DNA of 64,000 nucleotides, from positions 62,007 to 126,006 of the forward strand of contig NZ_NJFZ01000010.1 of the NCBI RefSeq assembly GCF_002270355.1. The letters run 5' to 3'. The translations under genes were made by a program, and so were the position numbers. The stretch is from Flectobacillus sp. BAB-3569 (GTDB taxonomy: Bacteria; Bacteroidota; Bacteroidia; Cytophagales; Spirosomataceae). Positions within the stretch are counted from its first letter, which is position 1, and every line of letters starts with the position of its first letter. Below the pieces are notes generated by a model. That model worked only from the letters and a program-made list of their open reading frames with translations, made no database searches and was not told the origin of the DNA. Positions 53,224-62,304 of the stretch are shown piece after piece.

Positions 53224-56200
53224 ATGAAGAAGCTTTTACTAATGAGTTTCCTGCTTGTGGTTGGTATTTTCTTTCAATCGAATGCCCAAGAACGCAAGAT
53301 TACAGGAAAGGTTACATCTTCGGCTGATGGCTCAGCTCTTCCAAGCGTGACGGTGCAAGTAGTGGGTACTACAAAAGGTACACAATCAGATGCGTCTGGT
53401 AATTTTACTATTACAGTTCCAAGTTCAAAATCTGTATTATCGTTTCGTTTTGTTGGTTTTTTGTCACAAGAAATTACTGTGGGTGGACAATCTACCATCA
53501 ATGTTGTTTTGAAAGAAGATTCCAAGGCGCTTGAAGAGGTTTTGGTAGTTGGTTATGGTACGCAAGCCAAAAGAGATTTGACTGGTAACGTTGCCCAAAT
53601 CAGCTCTAAAGCCATTGAAGGTTTGCCGGTAGTTTCTACCGAACAAGCTATCCAAGGTCGTGCAGCGGGTGTATTTATCGAGTCTGGTAACGGTAAAGTA
53701 GGACAAGGCGTAAAGATTCGTATTCGTGGCTCTTCTTCAGTTTCGGCTGGAAACAACCCTCTATATGTAGTTGATGGTATTCCTATTACATCAACAGACC
53801 AATCATCAACGGGGGGGCCTACCAACCCAATTGCTGATATTAACTTCAATGATATTGAGTCGATTGAAATTTTGAAAGATGCAGCAGCATCTGCTATTTA
53901 TGGTTCGCGTGCCTCGAATGGTGTGGTTCTTATCACAACCAAAAGAGGTAAGTCTGGTAAAACAAATGTAAACATCAACTACTTCTCAGGGTCGAGTGAG
54001 GCTACTGGCCATAGAGAGTTTTTGAATACAGCACAATACGTAGAGTTATTTACCGAAGCTCGTGTAAATAATGGCTATTCTGCTTCAGGAGGTTATACCA
54101 GATTTGATAGATACGCATTGGGCGAAAGAGCTCGTTGGCAAGATCCAACTTCTGCTAATTACACAAGTACAAACTGGGAGAAGCAAGTATTAAGAACTGG
54201 AAAAATCAATCAGTTTGATTTGAGCATCACAGGTGGTAATGACAAAACTAAATTTTATGCTTCAGGTTCTTACAGCAAGCAAGATGGTATTATCGTTAAA
54301 AACAGTTTCGAGCGTATTTCAAGCCGTTTAAATGTTGACCACAAAGCTTCTGATAAGGTATCATTGGGTATCAACTTTAGCATGGCCAGAACATTCAATA
54401 CTCGTTTGTCAAACGATAACGCGTTCTCAACTCCAATGCAAATTGTGGCTTTGTCACCTATTTCACCAGTAATTGACCCACGTACAGGAGAGTATACAGA
54501 TAGCTATAACGGCGCTGTGGTTACTCAATATTACAACCCATTGTTGTCGATAAAATATACTGATAACAATACAGAAGTATATCGTAGTATTGGCAATGTA
54601 TATGGACAGTGGAATATTCTTCCGTCTCTATCTTTCCGCTCGGAGTATGGTTATGATATGTTATTCCAAAACGAAGAGCAATATTACGGTAAAGAAACTG
54701 CAAGAAATAATACTACCGCAGTAAACGGAGAAGCATACAAAACGAATACGTTGATGTTCAACTACTCGACTAACAACTTCTTTAGTTTCAATAAAAATAT
54801 CAACGACTTGCACGATATTCAAGCAGTAGGGGGTATGTCTTACCAACAATCAAAAAGAAATTATATGGATGCAACAGCAAGAAGCTTCCCAAGTAACTCT
54901 TATAAAATGTTGGTTTCAGGTGCTACAAAAGCGGATGCTAACTCTACTGAAACATTCTTTTCATTCTTGTCATATTTCGGTCGTTTGAACTATAAATTTA
55001 GCAATAAGTATTTGTTCGGATTTACAGGTCGTGTAGATGCTTCTTCTCGTTTTGGTGCAAACAATAGATACGGTTTCTTCCCGTCTGCCTCGGTAGGTTG
55101 GATTGTGTCGGAAGAAGAGTTTATCAAAGATATTCCTCAGATAAGCTATTTGAAATTGCGCGCAAGCTATGGTTTGACTGGTAATGCCGAAATTAATAAT
55201 AATGCTGCCAATGGTTTATACTCAGCTGCTTTTGGTTATGTAGGTACACCAGGACAAAGACCTGTTCAATTGGCGAACCCTGACTTGAGATGGGAAAAAA
55301 CTGCGCAAACAGATATTGGTGTAGAATTTGGTTTCTTCAACAACCGTGTTTCTGCTGAGGTAGATTATTATTTCAAGAAAACATCAGATTTATTACTTAA
55401 CGTAAACGTTCCTGGTACAAGTGGTTATTCTTCATTGTTGAAAAACGTTGGTGAATTAGAAAATAAAGGTTGGGAGTTTGTATTAAGAACTGATAACTCT
55501 TTTGGTGATTTGAAATGGAAGGCTGCTATCAACGCTGCAACAAACGTAAATAAAATCTTGAACTTGCAAGGTCAGGTAATTACGGGAGGTTTCTTAAACA
55601 GAGCGGTAGAAGGACAACCTTTAGGTGTTTTTGTTGGGCCTGAATACGCTGGTGTTGATCCTGCAAATGGTGATGCTCTTTATTACAAGAATACAAAAAA
55701 TACTGATGGATCATTAGATAGAGCTACAACTAATGATGTAAACCAAGCTGAGTATGTGGTAATTGGTAATCCTAACCCAAAATGGATTGGTGGTCTTACA
55801 AACGAATTCTCATATAAAGGTGTTGATTTCTCTTTCACATTCCAAGGAGTTTATGGTAACTCAGTATATAATGGTGCTGGTAAGTTTATGTCTGCAAATG
55901 GAGATTTCTATGATAATCAGACTGTAGATCAAATGAACCGTTGGCAAAAGCCTGGGGATATAACAAACGTTCCTCAAGCCAGATATTTGGGTGGAAATGG
56001 TACTGCAGAATCTTCACGTTATTTGCAAGATGCAAGTTATACACGTTTGAAAACAATCACATTGGGTTATACTTTCCCTAGCTCTGTAGTAAATAAGTTG
56101 AAATTGAGCAAATTGAGAGTTTATGCAACTGCTAACAACTTGTTGACATTTACCAAATATACAGGATGGGATCCTGAAGTTAACACGGACTATTTGGGTG

Positions 56201-56277
56201 GTGTAGCTGCTGGTAACGACTTCTATTCGGCACCTCAACCTAAGACTATCACGGTAGGTTTGAATTTAGGTTTTTAA
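53224..56277 (+). CDS. SusC/RagA family TonB-dependent outer-membrane transporter
   Basis: The 1017-residue protein has a signal peptide (ending SNAQE, about 22), a carboxypeptidase-regulatory-like domain (about 24-100, ITGKVTSSADGSALPSVTVQVVGT), the SusC TonB-box/plug region (ALEEVLVVGYGTQAKRDLTG, RIRGSSSVSAGNNPLYVVDG) and a C-terminal barrel. It forms an energised importer with the SusD-like protein encoded 40 bases downstream. The substrate is unknown: no glycoside hydrolase or peptidase is adjacent. There is no sensor N-domain for an anti-sigma factor. Confidence 0.95.
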   Translation: MKKLLLMSFLLVVGIFFQSNAQERKITGKVTSSADGSALPSVTVQVVGTTKGTQSDASGNFTITVPSSKSVLSFRFVGFLSQEITVGGQSTINVVLKEDSKALEEVLVVGYGTQAKRDLTGNVAQISSKAIEGLPVVSTEQAIQGRAAGVFIESGNGKVGQGVKIRIRGSSSVSAGNNPLYVVDGIPITSTDQSSTGGPTNPIADINFNDIESIEILKDAAASAIYGSRASNGVVLITTKRGKSGKTNVNINYFSGSSEATGHREFLNTAQYVELFTEARVNNGYSASGGYTRFDRYALGERARWQDPTSANYTSTNWEKQVLRTGKINQFDLSITGGNDKTKFYASGSYSKQDGIIVKNSFERISSRLNVDHKASDKVSLGINFSMARTFNTRLSNDNAFSTPMQIVALSPISPVIDPRTGEYTDSYNGAVVTQYYNPLLSIKYTDNNTEVYRSIGNVYGQWNILPSLSFRSEYGYDMLFQNEEQYYGKETARNNTTAVNGEAYKTNTLMFNYSTNNFFSFNKNINDLHDIQAVGGMSYQQSKRNYMDATARSFPSNSYKMLVSGATKADANSTETFFSFLSYFGRLNYKFSNKYLFGFTGRVDASSRFGANNRYGFFPSASVGWIVSEEEFIKDIPQISYLKLRASYGLTGNAEINNNAANGLYSAAFGYVGTPGQRPVQLANPDLRWEKTAQTDIGVEFGFFNNRVSAEVDYYFKKTSDLLLNVNVPGTSGYSSLLKNVGELENKGWEFVLRTDNSFGDLKWKAAINAATNVNKILNLQGQVITGGFLNRAVEGQPLGVFVGPEYAGVDPANGDALYYKNTKNTDGSLDRATTNDVNQAEYVVIGNPNPKWIGGLTNEFSYKGVDFSFTFQGVYGNSVYNGAGKFMSANGDFYDNQTVDQMNRWQKPGDITNVPQARYLGGNGTAESSRYLQDASYTRLKTITLGYTFPSSVVNKLKLSKLRVYATANNLLTFTKYTGWDPEVNTDYLGGVAAGNDFYSAPQPKTITVGLNLGF

Positions 56278-56317
56278 TTAGAGAGAAGTTGAAAGGTTAA
56301 CTTAAAATCGAAAAACA

Positions 56318-57679
56318 ATGAAATTGAAACATAAATTAATATATACTATCGCTCTTGGCTTGTTCTTGTCAAGTTGCGACAACAAACTAGACGTAAAGCC
56401 TGTAACTAATATTGATGCCTCAACAGCGGTACAGACGTCGGCAGATGTGGAGGCAATCTTGATTGGTGCATACGACTCAATGGGTGATGCAGATGTTTTG
56501 GGTGGTAACCCACAGCGTGATGCTGAGCTAATTGGTGATAATGGCGATATCGAGTGGCAAGGTACTTTTGTGGCTCCTGCTCAGATATTCAATAAGAATA
56601 TGTTGAGAGATAATGGTCAGGCTGCTACTACTTGGTTAGATACCTATCGTACTATTAACGTTGCCAATACGGTATTGGCAAACCTTGGTGTAGTAACAAC
56701 TGCTAAGAAAAGTAAGGTTGAAGGCGAAGCTAAGGCAATTCGTGCTTGGATGCTATTTAACTTGGTAAGAGCTTATGCCAAAGCTTATGTAGATGGTGAT
56801 CCAAAAACCAATTTGGGTGTACCTGTTGTAACTACGCCAACTGCAGCCATTACTGAAGCAAACTTTGTTTCAAGAAATACAGTTGAGCAGGTTTATCAGC
56901 AAGTAATTACAGATCTTACTAGTGCGGAGTCGTTGTTGCCAGCAACCAACGGGATTTTTATCAGTAAATCTACTGCAGCTGCACTATTGGCACGTGTATA
57001 TTTGTCTCAAGGCAACTACGAATTGGCTCGTCAAGCTGCCAACCGTGTAATCACTTCAGGTGCGTATTCTCTTGTTGCTTCTTTTGATTTGGCGTTTAAC
57101 AACCGTTCAAATTCATCAGAAGATATTTTTGCTGTACAACAAACAGAGCAAGACAACGATAATGGTTATAATACTTTCTTTGCTTCGCCAGATTATGGTG
57201 GTAGAGGAGATATCAAAATCAATGATAAACACTTAGCTTCTTACGAATCTGGTGATGAACGCGGGTTGTTCTTCTATGAGTCTGGAGATATTTTTACAGC
57301 TAAATGGGCAGACCAGTTTGCCAACATTCCACAGATTCGTTTGTCTGAAATGTATTTGATTCGTGCTGAAGCTAATTTCCGTTTGGGTGGTGCTCCAGTG
57401 GGTGCTACAGCTTTGTCTGATATCAACCGTGTAAGAGCTCGTGCTAATGCATCGTTATATACTTCATTGACTTTAGATGCTATTTTGAAAGAACGTCGTT
57501 TTGAATTAGCTTTTGAAGGTCATTTGATTCACGATATTAAACGTAATAAGGAAACAATCGTAAAAACTATTGGTAATGATGTAAGAGTGTATCCTTTCAA
57601 CTCACCCAAATTGATATTCCCAATTCCGATGAGAGAAACTGACGCAAACACTCAGTTGGTTCAGAATGAAGGATATTAA
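56318..57679 (+). CDS. SusD/RagB family surface lipoprotein
   Basis: The 453-residue lipoprotein has the lipobox LSSC with its cysteine at about position 20. The SusD fold is marked by ILIGAYDSMGDAD at the start, KVEGEAKAIRAWMLFNLVRAY in the helical core and the C-terminal RRFELAFEGHLIHDIKR and NPKLIFPIPMRE-like (SPKLIFPIPMRE). It caps the SusC barrel and binds the imported ligand. The ligand cannot be read from sequence. Confidence 0.95.
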   Translation: MKLKHKLIYTIALGLFLSSCDNKLDVKPVTNIDASTAVQTSADVEAILIGAYDSMGDADVLGGNPQRDAELIGDNGDIEWQGTFVAPAQIFNKNMLRDNGQAATTWLDTYRTINVANTVLANLGVVTTAKKSKVEGEAKAIRAWMLFNLVRAYAKAYVDGDPKTNLGVPVVTTPTAAITEANFVSRNTVEQVYQQVITDLTSAESLLPATNGIFISKSTAAALLARVYLSQGNYELARQAANRVITSGAYSLVASFDLAFNNRSNSSEDIFAVQQTEQDNDNGYNTFFASPDYGGRGDIKINDKHLASYESGDERGLFFYESGDIFTAKWADQFANIPQIRLSEMYLIRAEANFRLGGAPVGATALSDINRVRARANASLYTSLTLDAILKERRFELAFEGHLIHDIKRNKETIVKTIGNDVRVYPFNSPKLIFPIPMRETDANTQLVQNEGY

Positions 57680-57697
57680 TACTAGAATTATCTAAAA

Positions 57698-57738
57698 CAA
57701 AAGGCATCAGCTCTTAAGAGTTGGTGCTTTTTGTTTTT
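57698..57738 (+). terminator. Terminator of the SusC/SusD operon
   Basis: Arms 57698-57715 and 57716-57733 pair along their length with three G-U wobbles (the central bases form the loop), followed by TTTTT. Confidence 0.8.
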
Positions 57739-57872
57739 AGGGATATTTCCTTTTTCAGAAATATTATCGTTTTTTTGCTATCTCAAAATGAAGCAATCGG
57801 TTTTACCGTTTTAATCAAGATGCAGAGAAAGGTCGTATAAAATATGAAGGGCATCTAAAACAGCAGTTAAGA

Positions 57873-58526
57873 ATGTTAATAGCAAAAAATATCATCAAAC
57901 GCTACGCTTCCTTGCAGGTACTTAAAGGAATAGACCTGAATATCAATAAAGGGGAGATTGTCTCAATTGTTGGTGCTTCTGGGGCAGGTAAAAGTACCTT
58001 ATTGCACATATTGGGCACATTGGATCAACCAGACTCAGGAAGTTTAATTATCGATGGGCAAGATGTAACTCAGCTAGGAGAGAAGGCTTTGGCTACTTTT
58101 AGAAATGAAAAAATTGGATTTATTTTTCAATTTCATAACCTACTAGGCGAGTTCTCAGCACTTGAAAATGTTTGTATGCCTTCATTTATTAGTGGAAAAG
58201 GAGATAAAGCCGTAAGGGATAGAGCCGAGGAATTATTAGTAATGCTAGGACTAAAAGATAGAATCAATAATCTACCTTCACAAATGTCGGGTGGTGAGCA
58301 ACAACGTACTGCCGTGGCTAGAGCGCTGATGAATGCACCTGCGATTATCTTTGCCGACGAGCCATCGGGTAATTTAGATTCAAAAAATGCACAGGAGCTC
58401 CATGAACTGTTTTTTACCTTAAGAGATCAATTTCAGCAAACTTTTGTTATCGTAACACACAACGAGGAGTTGGCCAATATGGCCGACCGTAAACTCATTA
58501 TGCAAGATGGCTTGATTGTAAATTAA
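57873..58526 (+). CDS. ABC transporter ATP-binding protein (LolD/MacB-like)
   Basis: The 217-residue ATPase has Walker A GASGAGKST at about 34-42, the Q-loop in FIFQFHNLL, signature MSGGEQQR at about 137-144 and Walker B AIIFADEPSGNLD. The order LGTLDQPDSG and FRNEKIGFIFQFHNLLGEFSALENV is typical of LolD/FtsE/MacB-type ATPases. No permease is adjacent. The membrane partner must be encoded elsewhere. Lipoprotein sorting is likely but unproven. Confidence 0.9.
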   Translation: MLIAKNIIKRYASLQVLKGIDLNINKGEIVSIVGASGAGKSTLLHILGTLDQPDSGSLIIDGQDVTQLGEKALATFRNEKIGFIFQFHNLLGEFSALENVCMPSFISGKGDKAVRDRAEELLVMLGLKDRINNLPSQMSGGEQQRTAVARALMNAPAIIFADEPSGNLDSKNAQELHELFFTLRDQFQQTFVIVTHNEELANMADRKLIMQDGLIVN

Positions 58527-58583
58527 TTATAGTTGTCTTACCCTAGGTTTCAAAACTCAGCAGTCTAGGGTAAGACAATTTTA

Positions 58584-58991
58584 TTAGCTTGTTCTGCTAT
58601 TTACGATTTTATCATATTCGGTGTCATAAGGCTCCCAAAGCTCAATTTTATTGCCTTCAAGGTCTAAAATATGAACAAATTTTCCAAACTCTAGTTCTTC
58701 TATTTCATCCAAAATAGTGACACCTTCAAGGCGAAGTATTTCTACTAATTCTCTCAAATTATCGACACGATAATTAATCATGAACTCCTTATTGGATGGC
58801 GCGAAGTATTGAGTGCTATCAGGAAAAGGACTCCATTGAGTGAAGCCTTTTTGTTCGTCCATTTGACGCCACTCAAAATTTGTTCCGTATTCATCGGTGT
58901 TAAAGCCTAGATGCTCTTCATACCAATTTTTTAATTGTTGTGGGTCTTTACATTTAAAAAAGACACCACCGATTCCTGTCACTCTCTTCAT
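58584..58991 (-). CDS. VOC superfamily (glyoxalase-like) protein
   Basis: The 135-residue protein starts MKRVTGIGGVFFKCKDPQQLKNWYEEHLG, the common start of small VOC proteins, and ends DLEGNKIELWEP with the metal-site glutamate. The first strand has phenylalanine/lysine where many glyoxalases have histidine, so metal binding may be altered. The reaction is unknown. It is convergent with the ABC gene. Confidence 0.85.
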   Translation of the reverse strand: MKRVTGIGGVFFKCKDPQQLKNWYEEHLGFNTDEYGTNFEWRQMDEQKGFTQWSPFPDSTQYFAPSNKEFMINYRVDNLRELVEILRLEGVTILDEIEELEFGKFVHILDLEGNKIELWEPYDTEYDKIVNSRTS

Positions 58992-59732
58992 TTATTATAT
59001 GTTGTTAACTTGGATTTTAGACTAAGCAAGGGGGATGATTCCAAATTTACCATTTAGGACTCAAAATATGATACAATTTCTATGAAAAAAACAGAGATAA
59101 ACTAATAGTAATTGATTGAAATTCAATTGTCTGTAGAAAAGCTATAACAGAGATGGGAATGTAGCAAGTAAGTGGGTCACATTAAATAAATTGTACATGT
59201 AATAGGTACTAGACTTTAGGCTACAGGCAAAAAGAATCAAAGTATTTCTAACGACCTTATTCATATATTTTTGCTGATAGCCTATAGCTTAAAACTGAAT
59301 GCAATGTAAAAACTAACTGATTGCGAACATAAAGTGTTGATAATAGTAATATTACATTTAAACCTAAAGCTTTACGAAGGATTTTAACGATTACGGATTT
59401 GAGATTTCTAATTTCGGAAATAAAGTACAATACCTGTATTTTTTACAAAATATAGAAGGTTATTCTTCCGATATCCGATATCCGAAATAGATAGTCAGTT
59501 TTAGAATCCTTCTTGCACTATTAGCTCAACATCTAGCATTTATGCTTAGGAATCCATGTCAATACTGATAATGAAAAGGCAAGGGGAGAAATAGAATTAA
59601 GTAGATTGACTTAGAAGTTTGAACAAATCAAATACGAAGTTCATGATGAGATTGTTTACTTTACTAACAGATTCGTATTAAATTGCGTGTTGTTTGGTAA
59701 GATAGTGTGGTCGATTCGTTATTTTTGCAAAG
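58992..59732. other. 740-base intergenic region with several repeats
   Basis: No gene is seen. It holds heptamer runs TACTAGA, CTTTAGG, CTACAGG near 59206-59226 and AGCCTAT, AGCTTAA, AACTGAA at 59279-59299, an element A copy at 59390-59510, and a motif (ATAAAGTGTTGATAATAG near 59329) like the GTGTAAAGTATTGAT leader. It separates the polysaccharide cluster from the preceding genes. Confidence 0.55.
59390..59510. repeat. Element A copy with terminal inverted repeat
   Basis: Bases 59412-59471 match 51331-51390 at 52 of 60 positions. The right part has heptamers CGATATC, CGATATC, CGAAATA (59469-59489). GAAGGATT near the left end and AATCCTTC near the right end form outer inverted repeats, which a mobile-element remnant would show. 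Confidence 0.75.
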
Positions 59733-61070
59733 ATGAAACTTTTTGATTTTAAATATACACGCCAATCCATTGGTATTTTCCTCGTATTTATGGGGTCTCC
59801 TTTGATATTCTTTTTCAAAGAGACATTAGGATTTGGTGGTTCTTCAGCTTTTACTCTAGCAGGTTTTTGCTCTGGATTTGTTTTTATGGTATCTACGGAT
59901 ACTTTTAGGAAATTCTACAAATTAAATACGCCTATTTTTCGATTAGGAGTGATTTTTACGCTTGTTTCTCTGATTTATTTTTATGCGTATAATGATGTTT
60001 ATACGGATACCTATATTGTGGGAAGAGATATTGCCAACTATATCTTGATAGGAGTTTTTTTCTTTATGCTGGTGTCTGTTTCGAACGAAGTAAAGGATTA
60101 TTTCTTACCAGTAACAGTAGCTTTGACGTTTTTGGGGAGTATATGTTTGATCTACTCAATGGCGACTAATCCCTTGTTTGTTCTTGGACAAAGAGCAACG
60201 GTTGTGTTTGGTGACGGTACATCTGCTTCTAATGGTAACCCTCACGTATATGCAAGGAATGCGTTTGCTGGTATTTTTGCTTCCTACTTCATGTTTCAAA
60301 CTCGAAACTCTCTTTGGAAGCTTTTTTGTATTACCAATTTCTTCATTTCACTGGCCGTATTAGTCATGGCTCAGGTTCGTACTATTCTCTTGGCATTCTT
60401 TATGGCGGTTGCGCTGTATGTCTATTTTAACTCATCTCCATCAAGTATCAAAAATGCAATAAAAGGATTTTTTAGTCCTCGAAATATATTGATTATGCTC
60501 TTGTTGATTGCTGGAGTTATTTATTACTTTATAACACATCAGCAATTGTTAGATATTTTAATAAGCTATTATGAGAACTCAAGTACAGCTCTTACAAAGG
60601 CTGTTTTGACTGCCGCAGGAATGGCTGATGAAAAAAACATTGACTATTCTGCCATGGGACGTGTGGGAAACTTAGAGTTTTTTAAATCAATACTCTATGG
60701 TGAGCCACATTCTTTGATTTTGGGTAAAGGGTATCGATTTTGGTACATGGATATGCCAATAGTGGAAGCTTTGTTGGATTATGGTATCATCGGATTGTGG
60801 AGTTTTGGCTTAATGAATTTATTGATTTTAAAGGAATCATTAAAAGCAATGAAAGCTAGAAATAATCCATTCACGATGTTTCTTGCCTATTTTTATTTGA
60901 CTTACTTCTTAGGACTTTTTACGGGTGGACGACCAAACGATACGCCATATTGGTTTGTATTTGCGGTAATGATTCGTTTTATGGGAGTGACCTATCTTGA
61001 CTTATTACCAAAAGGAACAACGTCTTCTGTAGAAAACAGCAATCCAACAAGTCCTGCGACACAAGTTTAA
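59733..61070 (+). CDS. O-antigen polymerase/ligase-like membrane protein (Wzy/WaaL-like)
   Basis: The 445-residue protein has about 11 hydrophobic segments and the large loop before the last helices typical of Wzy_C proteins, with AMGRVGNLEFFKSIL and the glycine-rich LILGKGYRFWYMD. It begins a cluster of polysaccharide genes, 2 bases before a glycosyltransferase. Polymerase or ligase cannot be separated by sequence. A 740-base repeat-rich gap lies upstream, so this could be the first gene of the operon. Confidence 0.78.
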   Translation: MKLFDFKYTRQSIGIFLVFMGSPLIFFFKETLGFGGSSAFTLAGFCSGFVFMVSTDTFRKFYKLNTPIFRLGVIFTLVSLIYFYAYNDVYTDTYIVGRDIANYILIGVFFFMLVSVSNEVKDYFLPVTVALTFLGSICLIYSMATNPLFVLGQRATVVFGDGTSASNGNPHVYARNAFAGIFASYFMFQTRNSLWKLFCITNFFISLAVLVMAQVRTILLAFFMAVALYVYFNSSPSSIKNAIKGFFSPRNILIMLLLIAGVIYYFITHQQLLDILISYYENSSTALTKAVLTAAGMADEKNIDYSAMGRVGNLEFFKSILYGEPHSLILGKGYRFWYMDMPIVEALLDYGIIGLWSFGLMNLLILKESLKAMKARNNPFTMFLAYFYLTYFLGLFTGGRPNDTPYWFVFAVMIRFMGVTYLDLLPKGTTSSVENSNPTSPATQV

Positions 61071-61071
61071 A

Positions 61072-62220
61072 ATGAAAGTTTTGATTATTCATAATGTGCT
61101 ATGGGCACATTACAAGTCTCTGATTTTTGATGAATTGCAAGAGATTAGTCATCAAAACAAAGATTTAAGTTTACTTGTCGTTCAGATTGCCACTACAGAG
61201 CGTAGTCGTCTTTCGATGGGTAGTTTAGACCGTTCTGGTATTAAGTACCCGTATGAGTTGATAGAGGATGGCGTTTTAGAGGATGTACCTCTCAAGAAAA
61301 GAGTTACAGGTATGCTTGCTGCTATCAGACGTTTTAAACCTGATGTAGTAAATATCACAGGATATTATGATCTGGCTTTTTGGGTTGTACTTTTTTACTG
61401 TAAAATAGTTGGAATCAAAACCATTCTCTCTAATGAGTCAACTGCTGGTGACCATCAGCGCAAAGGTGTAAAAGAGCAAATCAAAGCTTTTTTTGTGCGA
61501 CAATTTGATGGATATTTTAATTTTGGCTCACTTTCGGCTCAATATATGCTTGACCTAGGAGCTAAACCAGAGCAATTACTTGTCAATAAAAACTGTGTCG
61601 ATAACAAAAGTATTCGAGCGATTTATGATAAAGCCAAGCTAAGCAGAGCCGAAAAACAACTTCAATTAGGATTGGCTAAAAAGAATTTTATTTTTGTAGG
61701 CAGGCTTATTCCTTTTAAAAACCTTCCCTTGTTGCTTGAGGCATTTAATGAAGCTTTAGGCAAATCTAAGGGCGATTGGGGGTTAATACTCTTGGGAGAG
61801 GGAGAGCAAAAGGCTGAGCTAGAAAAAATCATTTCAGACAACAACTTTCAAGGAGTTACTTTTCTGCCAAGCGTAGGTTGGAGAGAAGTACCAAAATATT
61901 TGGCCTTATCGGATGTATTGGTTTTACCAAGTTATTCAGAACCTTGGGGCTTGGTCGTCAACGAAGCTATGGCTTGTGGAATGCCAGTAATTGTTTCAGA
62001 AAAATGTGGTTGTGCGCCAGATTTAGTGCAAAATGGTAAAAATGGCATTTCGATTAATCCTTATGATGGTAAAAGTTTAACAGATGCGTTGAATTTTTTT
62101 ATCGAAAATCCTACTAAAATCGAAGTGATGGGACGTGTTTCCAAAGAAATTATTGAGGAATATACTCCACAAAAAGTTGCGCAAGAGATGTATTTGGGAT
62201 TCAAACGGTGTTTGAAATAA
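61072..62220 (+). CDS. Family 4 glycosyltransferase
   Basis: The 382-residue protein is a GT-B enzyme. The N-terminal domain starts MKVLIIHNVLWAHYKS. The C-terminal domain has FVGRLIPFKNLPLLLEAF and SYSEPWGLVVNEAMACGMPVI, which holds the E-x7-E donor-binding motif. It transfers a sugar from a nucleotide-sugar donor during surface-polysaccharide assembly. It follows the polymerase gene by one base, so the two are probably translationally coupled. Confidence 0.9.
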   Translation: MKVLIIHNVLWAHYKSLIFDELQEISHQNKDLSLLVVQIATTERSRLSMGSLDRSGIKYPYELIEDGVLEDVPLKKRVTGMLAAIRRFKPDVVNITGYYDLAFWVVLFYCKIVGIKTILSNESTAGDHQRKGVKEQIKAFFVRQFDGYFNFGSLSAQYMLDLGAKPEQLLVNKNCVDNKSIRAIYDKAKLSRAEKQLQLGLAKKNFIFVGRLIPFKNLPLLLEAFNEALGKSKGDWGLILLGEGEQKAELEKIISDNNFQGVTFLPSVGWREVPKYLALSDVLVLPSYSEPWGLVVNEAMACGMPVIVSEKCGCAPDLVQNGKNGISINPYDGKSLTDALNFFIENPTKIEVMGRVSKEIIEEYTPQKVAQEMYLGFKRCLK

Positions 62221-62304
62221 TCTCATATTTTACCATTAGTATTTCTAATTCAACTATTCTTGCATAAATATTGAACCCAAAGGCAGAGAAAAAATATCTC
62301 ATAT

